A stretch of DNA of 64,000 nucleotides from Lentisphaerota bacterium (lineage in GTDB: Bacteria; Verrucomicrobiota; Lentisphaeria; Victivallales; Victivallaceae): NCBI GenBank assembly GCA_015061805.1, contig SUVV01000003.1:62001-126000 (forward strand), written 5' to 3'. The first letter of the stretch is position 1, and every line of letters starts with the position of its first letter. The notes below the pieces were generated by a model. It saw only the letters and a list, made by a program, of their open reading frames with translations. It was not told where the DNA came from and did no database searches. Positions 59,422 through 64,000 of this stretch are shown in pieces. The translations under genes were made by a program, and so were the position numbers.

Positions 59422-60014
59422 TATTCAACCCCTTTGGACTTTTTAACAACAGCTGTACGGTTCAACTCACGGATAACCTCTGCAGTCATATCGCGATCTG
59501 CAGGAGAAACGATCAGCGCCGGCATCTGATTGAGAGTCTTGCCGGAACTGTCAATAACAAAATTGAATCCCCGGGCACCGGCGCGGCGGCGGACTTCCGC
59601 GTTGATATCCGCGATGATCTCCGCACGCTTTTTGGTTTCGAGATCCCGGATTTCACGGGAGATCCGGGAAGTATACATCTCCATTTCCGCTTCTTTGGCT
59701 TTGACCTTGCGGATGGCATCATCGGCAAGACGCTTGGCTTCAGCAAGTTCGGAGGCGCTGAGCGCCGGATTTCCGGCATTGGTTCCGAGTTTGTGCATTT
59801 CAGTACGGAGCTGGACGAGCTGTTCCTGCATCTGCTTGAGATAGTTGCGGGCAGCACCGGCGCGCTGATTGATGAACTCCTCAACCGCGCGGCTCTTATG
59901 ATATTCCCGGAAGACTTTTTCCAGATCGACCACTCCGATACGGTCTTCCGCCCGGAGCATGCCGACACAGAACAGCAGCAGTATGGCAAAGAAAAATTTC
60001 AACCGGCTTTCCAT
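59421..60014 (-). CDS. OmpH/Skp family periplasmic chaperone
   Basis: 197 residues from the ATG with a GAGGTG site. A signal peptide (LKFFFAILLLFCVGMLRA) is followed by the Skp-like start EDRIGVVDLEKVFREYHKSR, a long charged helical hairpin (~45-130) and the C-terminal beta strands GFNFVIDSSGKTLN and ALIVSPADRDMT. Skp holds unfolded outer membrane proteins on the way to BamA. It lies between guaB and lpxD. Confidence 0.9.
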   Translation of the reverse strand: MESRLKFFFAILLLFCVGMLRAEDRIGVVDLEKVFREYHKSRAVEEFINQRAGAARNYLKQMQEQLVQLRTEMHKLGTNAGNPALSASELAEAKRLADDAIRKVKAKEAEMEMYTSRISREIRDLETKKRAEIIADINAEVRRRAGARGFNFVIDSSGKTLNQMPALIVSPADRDMTAEVIRELNRTAVVKKSKGVE

Positions 60015-60035
60015 TTTGCACACCTCGGCAGCAGA

Positions 60036-61529
60036 TCAGTTGGAACTGCTGTAGTTGGGAGCATCTTTGGTGATGACAACGTCGTGCGGATGGGCTTCGC
60101 GCAGACCGGCGGCGGTCACACGAACCATCATCGCCTTGTCCTGGAATTCATCCAGAGTGCGGGCGCCGCAATAACCGAAACTGTAGCGCAAACCGCCGAC
60201 AAACTGATGGATAACGCCGCGAACCGGGCCACGGAAGGGCACCATCGCTTCGATACCCTGCGGCACGAGTTCGGCATCATCATCCACATCGTCCTGACCA
60301 TAACGTTCACGGCTGCCTTTGTTGCACTTCATCGCTTCCAGACTGCCCATGCCGCGATAAGCGACATAACTGCGGCCCTGGTGAAGCACCACATCGCCGT
60401 TGCTTTCACTGGTTCCGGCGAGAGCGGAACCCATCATCACGCAGGAAGCACCGACCGCGATTGCTTTAGCAACGTCGCCGGACTGTTTGATACCGCCGTC
60501 AGCAATGACCGGGATATCGGCGGGAATAGCACTCTTGACCGCGTAAACAGCGGAAACTTGCGGAACACCGACACCGGCGACCACACGGGTGGTACAGATC
60601 GAACCGGGTCCGATACCGACTTTGATCGCATCAGCACCGGCATCAGCAAGCGCTTTGGCGGCTTCGGCGGTGGCAATATTTCCGGCGACGATATCGACTC
60701 CGGTGTAACGGTCCTTGAGCAGTTTGACCGTATCGATAACACCTTTGGAGTGTCCGTGGGCAGTATCGATAACCAACGCATCGACACCGGCTTTGACCAA
60801 CGCTTCGGCGCGGCCTTCATCATAGGGTCCGATAGCGGCGGCGACCCGGAGCTGGTGACGGCTGTCCCGGTTGTAATCCGGTTCATCGCGGGTGATCAGG
60901 GTACGGACGTCGAGGAAACTGAAAAGACCGGTAAGTTTGCCTTCTTTATCGACCATCGGCAGTTTGCCGATCTTGTTTTCGCGCATGATCTTGTAGGCAT
61001 CAGCGATGGCGGTGCCGTCGGGAGTGGAAAGCGGATTGGCGGTCATGACATCGCGGATACGGAGATTGTAGTCCGTGAGGAACTTGATATCGCGGCTGGT
61101 GATGATACCGATCAGTTTACCGTTGTCATCGACGATGGGGAATCCGGAGAAGGAATATTTGTGTTTTTTCTTTTCGGAAAGCATTTCGCCGATGGTCTGG
61201 TCGGGATGGAAAGTGATCGGGGTGCGGATAACACCATTGAGATAGTATTTGACCTTGCGGACCTCTTCAGCCTGACGTTCCGGGGAGAGGTTTTTATGGA
61301 TCACGCCGATACCGCCGAGGCGGGCCATGGCGATCGCCATTTCGCTTTCAGTAACGGTATCCATAGCGGCACTGACGAAGGGAATATTCAGTTTGATATT
61401 CCGGGAGAAGTTACTGGAGATATCAGTATCGTGCGGCAGAAAATCCGCATACTGAACCACCAGGGAAATGTCGTCAAAGGTCAATCCCTCAAACGGGAAC
61501 GCCGCCATAAATTTGTCGATGTAACGCAT
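60036..61529 (-). CDS. guaB: Inosine-5'-monophosphate dehydrogenase
   Basis: Oxidises IMP to XMP, the committed step of guanine nucleotide synthesis. 497 residues from [20 protein letters not shown]. Two CBS domains (about 105-220) interrupt the barrel. The catalytic loop [20 protein letters not shown] has the active-site Cys; [20 protein letters not shown] and the flap [19 protein letters not shown] are also present. The ATG is preceded by GGAAGGTG; a longer in-frame ORF lacks support. The promoter lies in the AT-rich stretch 61545-61600 (TATAAT near 61560) but the -35 box is unclear. Confidence 0.96.
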   Translation of the reverse strand: MRYIDKFMAAFPFEGLTFDDISLVVQYADFLPHDTDISSNFSRNIKLNIPFVSAAMDTVTESEMAIAMARLGGIGVIHKNLSPERQAEEVRKVKYYLNGVIRTPITFHPDQTIGEMLSEKKKHKYSFSGFPIVDDNGKLIGIITSRDIKFLTDYNLRIRDVMTANPLSTPDGTAIADAYKIMRENKIGKLPMVDKEGKLTGLFSFLDVRTLITRDEPDYNRDSRHQLRVAAAIGPYDEGRAEALVKAGVDALVIDTAHGHSKGVIDTVKLLKDRYTGVDIVAGNIATAEAAKALADAGADAIKVGIGPGSICTTRVVAGVGVPQVSAVYAVKSAIPADIPVIADGGIKQSGDVAKAIAVGASCVMMGSALAGTSESNGDVVLHQGRSYVAYRGMGSLEAMKCNKGSRERYGQDDVDDDAELVPQGIEAMVPFRGPVRGVIHQFVGGLRYSFGYCGARTLDEFQDKAMMVRVTAAGLREAHPHDVVITKDAPNYSSSN

Positions 61530-61730
61530 AGATACAATCACCTTCCGTTTTGTTGTTTTGATTATTATACTCCTTATACATAAAATACACCTGAAAATCA
61601 CTTTTTTCAACCGGAAGAGCGTAATTTTCAACGGTTTTTAGCATATTTTTTGCAATTGAGCAAAAAAGCGGTACGGAAGGAGATGTGGTACAAACAGTGC
61701 AAACCTGCTGACTTGACACACAGATACAAA

Positions 61731-61777
61731 ATCTCCCCTCCGCGGGCAAATGGAACCGTACTGCGTGAAGGGGAGAT
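61731..61777 (-). terminator. Terminator-like hairpin after the C45 hydrolase gene
   Basis: The arms ATCTCCCCT and AGGGGAGAT form a 9-bp stem around a ~29-nt loop, 14 nt after the stop codon, followed by TTTTG on the minus strand. The rest of the 261-bp gap up to guaB (61530-61790) contains the guaB leader and nothing else I can identify. Confidence 0.55.
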
Positions 61778-61790
61778 GATTTTGGCAAAA

Positions 61791-63221
61791 TCACTTCTGC
61801 TTAAGAGTGCTCTGCATATCCTGCCAGTTGGCATTGAAAGCATCATTGAGGATCTTGGCGGCATCCTGCGGAGTGGAATGGTTCCTGGAAGTCCGCAAAA
61901 TTTTACGCACCTGTCCCAGCGCTTCAGCGTGACGCTTATACATCCGCTCTTCCAGAGCATTCAACTCTTTTTCCGGCAGCAGCGGCAGATTCTTATTGTG
62001 CAAATCGATCGACTTCCGGCTGAATGAACCGTCCAGTATCTCTTCCGGAATATCCCGGATCGTCATCGGCACCGGAATATAACACGAACTGCGGGGAGGT
62101 CCGAAAACGCTGTACATGGTACTCAAAGTTTCCGGAAATTCCATATCGATCGCAAACGTCACCCCGGTAAGGGTTCTTGATCCACACGGCGTATAACCTG
62201 CCCCCTTGTCCGGGTACCGATTGATCCGGGAGGAAGCCGCAAGATCAGCCGGAGTCAGGATACCGTTATTCCGCCATTGCTGATTGAGCAAAAAGTCACG
62301 CACCGCAAATTCGCGCCGGAAATGACTGTTCAGGCTGCTGAAATTGCGCGTACTGTACTTCTGCATTTCCGGATAATGGTGTGCATTTGCCCGGATGTCA
62401 AAACCGCTGTTGACCGGCTTTGCCACCACTTTGCGGGCATTATTTTCAACGATGTAAACATTTTTGCTGTCGCCGATAAACCAGATCGAACCGCTTCCGG
62501 CATGAGAATAAGCATTGTCGGCGACGATTTTTTTCAGAAGTTCAACTGCGGCCTCGGCGGTTCCGCTTTCTTCAAGCAATATCCGGCAAATCAGCGGAGT
62601 TCCCATACCGTACTGGCTGTTATCGGACTCGGCTGCCGGGTCGCCACTGTTCATCAGCACGACCACGCCACGGTCATTTATACCCTGTGTCGGATTGAAA
62701 CCGGACTGAGCACCATTTCCGATCCAGGCATGTTTCCCGGGAACAGCCCGACGCAGCAACGCCACTTCGTGCAAACTGGAATCCCGGTTTTTATGGACAA
62801 AAACCGTTTTTCCGTCAGTCAGATCGGACATGGCGACCCAACTGGTACATTCGTGATACTCTTCGCGTTTGGAATCAGCGGAAACCTTGGCAGCAGCCGG
62901 AGCTGCCGCCGGTTCAGACTTGACCGAACTGAAACGCATAATGGCAAGAAAGGTACCTTTTTTCCAATTGAACGCCCGGTCGATCGTGTAACTTTCCTCA
63001 ACGATATGGGGCGCAAAACGAAGCATGACACCTTTGAAATGGCGGAAACGTTCTGCTTTCAACTCCGGAGTAAGCGGCCACCGCTTATCACCGTTGCCGA
63101 CCACCCGGTCCCGGTAAAATGTCCAATATTTACGGACATAATTCTCCACATCGATATCCCGGGCGGCAGCACCGATCCCAAGAATCGCCACCATAAAAAT
63201 CAAAAAGTTTCTATACCGCAT
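61791..63221 (-). CDS. Exported Ntn-hydrolase of the C45 (acyltransferase/dipeptidase-like) type
   Basis: 476 residues from an ATG 6 nt behind GAGGTG. A signal peptide (RNFLIFMVAILGIGAAA) comes first. YHECTSWVAM with Cys125 fits the nucleophile that becomes N-terminal after self-cleavage in PF03417-type enzymes; it is followed by TVFVHKNRDSS, NPTQGINDRGVVVLMNSGD, AVELLKKIV and SIWFIGDSKNVYIVE. Substrates of exported relatives include N-acyl amino acids and peptides. It lies 18 nt behind the UPF0210 gene and is probably co-transcribed with it. Confidence 0.75.
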   Translation of the reverse strand: MRYRNFLIFMVAILGIGAAARDIDVENYVRKYWTFYRDRVVGNGDKRWPLTPELKAERFRHFKGVMLRFAPHIVEESYTIDRAFNWKKGTFLAIMRFSSVKSEPAAAPAAAKVSADSKREEYHECTSWVAMSDLTDGKTVFVHKNRDSSLHEVALLRRAVPGKHAWIGNGAQSGFNPTQGINDRGVVVLMNSGDPAAESDNSQYGMGTPLICRILLEESGTAEAAVELLKKIVADNAYSHAGSGSIWFIGDSKNVYIVENNARKVVAKPVNSGFDIRANAHHYPEMQKYSTRNFSSLNSHFRREFAVRDFLLNQQWRNNGILTPADLAASSRINRYPDKGAGYTPCGSRTLTGVTFAIDMEFPETLSTMYSVFGPPRSSCYIPVPMTIRDIPEEILDGSFSRKSIDLHNKNLPLLPEKELNALEERMYKRHAEALGQVRKILRTSRNHSTPQDAAKILNDAFNANWQDMQSTLKQK

Positions 63222-63238
63222 AAACATCACCTCTGTTA

Positions 63239-64000
63239 TCAGTTTTTCAAACTCTGAAGCGGAGCGGGGATCCGTCCGCCGCGAGCGATGAATTCAGCCG
63301 GAGAATATTTGCTGACCGGAATGACCGGCGCTTCTCCGAGCAATCCTCCGAAAGAGACCATATCACCGACTTTTCCCGCCGGGATCAGGCGAACCGCCGT
63401 GGTCTTGGTGTTGACAACACCGATAGATATCTCATCGGCGATGATACCGGAAATAACCTCCGCCGGAGTGTCGCCGGGGATAGCGATCATGTCCAGACCG
63501 ACTGAACAGACGGCGGTCATCGCTTCGAGTTTTTCCAGAGTCAAAGCACCGCACCGGGCGGCTTCGATCATGCCGGCATCTTCGGAAACCGGGATAAATG
63601 CTCCGGAAAGTCCACCGACATGGCTGGAAGCCATAACGCCGCCTTTTTTCACCGCATCATTGAGCATGGCAAGTGCCGCAGTAGTTCCGTGGCAGCCGCA
63701 CTTTTCCAATCCCATGGATTCGAGGATGTAGGCAACCGAATCCCCGACCGCCGGAGTCGGCGCCAGAGAAAGGTCGACGATACCGAAGGGGACACCAAGA
63801 CGTTCCGAAGCCTCACGCGCCACCAGCTGACCGACACGGGTGATCTTGAAAGCGGTACGTTTAATGGTTTCAGCAACCTCCGTCAAATTGCAATTTCCCT
63901 GACGGCGAATGGCAGAAGCGACTACTCCGGGACCGGAAACTCCGACATTTATCACGCGTTCCGGTTCGCCGATGCCGTGAAATGCTCCCGCCATAAACGG
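63239..64000 (-). CDS. UPF0210 (DUF711/PFL-type) family protein, C-terminal part
   Basis: 254 codons are seen and the frame stays open to the window edge, so the N-terminal portion of this normally ~450-residue protein is missing; the ATG at 63994 is internal. Motifs: [89 protein letters not shown] and [16 protein letters not shown]. The glycine-rich sites resemble pyruvate formate-lyase-like folds, but no activity is established. It ends in the typical [13 protein letters not shown]. Confidence 0.9.
   Translation of the reverse strand, partial: PFMAGAFHGIGEPERVINVGVSGPGVVASAIRRQGNCNLTEVAETIKRTAFKITRVGQLVAREASERLGVPFGIVDLSLAPTPAVGDSVAYILESMGLEKCGCHGTTAALAMLNDAVKKGGVMASSHVGGLSGAFIPVSEDAGMIEAARCGALTLEKLEAMTAVCSVGLDMIAIPGDTPAEVISGIIADEISIGVVNTKTTAVRLIPAGKVGDMVSFGGLLGEAPVIPVSKYSPAEFIARGGRIPAPLQSLKN

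Overview
The window looks like a chromosomal segment of a Gram-negative anaerobe, most likely from the Lentisphaerota (Victivallis-like). This is inference from gene content: lipid A, KDO and LPS-transport genes (lpxA, lpxD, kdsA, kdsC, an LptC/LptA-like protein), a HydF hydrogenase maturase, rubrerythrin, two large GH67/DUF4838-type glycosidase-like proteins of a kind abundant in that phylum, and a very unusual ftsZ. No phylogeny could be run. Recognisable promoters are sigma-70 type, with -35 boxes close to TTGAMA/TTGCAA and a recurrent -10 box TATATT.

Layout. 1-18 kb is the translation/transcription superoperon, all on the minus strand and read from right to left: tRNA-Leu, tRNA-Thr, tuf, rpmG, tRNA-Trp, secE, nusG, rplK, rplA, rplJ, rplL, then rpoB, rpoC, then rpsL, rpsG, fusA, rpsJ, rplC, rplD (cut by the left edge). 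18-20 kb is a cytoplasmic GH67-like glycosidase. 20.4-25.5 kb (plus) is an envelope operon: small membrane protein, kdsA, kdsC, a multi-domain LptC/OstA protein and a secreted EEP-family phosphatase/nuclease. 25.8-28.2 kb (minus) holds rsmB, NAD kinase and a SpoU-type RNA methylase. 28.3-32.1 kb (plus) is lpxA, gpmI, hydF.

32.1-45.1 kb is the most interesting part. Two ~632 bp multi-hairpin repeat elements in inverted orientation flank a block of eight minus-strand genes: DUF4838 protein, rubrerythrin, a 2-hydroxyacid dehydrogenase, then an operon ftsA, ftsZ, pepF, O-antigen-ligase-like, radical SAM. The flanking genes hydF and dnaE are both on the plus strand, so the block looks like an inversion between the repeats. 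The FtsZ in it has lost the tubulin GGGTGTG signature and one T7-loop aspartate, yet keeps the FtsA-binding C-terminal peptide.

45.2-54.9 kb (plus) is dnaE, aat, a secreted alpha/beta hydrolase, a secreted ankyrin protein, a membrane GT2 synthase and rlmH. 55.3-64 kb (minus) is UPF0210 (cut by the right edge), a C45-type Ntn hydrolase, guaB, ompH/skp, lpxD, a Sel1-repeat protein, a membrane metallophosphoesterase and a DUF1893 lipoprotein.

Three families of structured intergenic repeats occur. R1 is an array of small palindromes separated by the heptamer RTGAAGC (32.1 and 44.5 kb). R2 is a ~180-200 bp element with covarying hairpins (25.5 kb, and twice in tandem at 54.9-55.3 kb). R3 is a 26-bp perfect stem with a 4-nt loop between convergent genes (25.7 and 32.1 kb). 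The stem changes between copies are compensatory, so base pairing itself appears to be maintained. No transposase, CRISPR array, prophage or defence system is visible.
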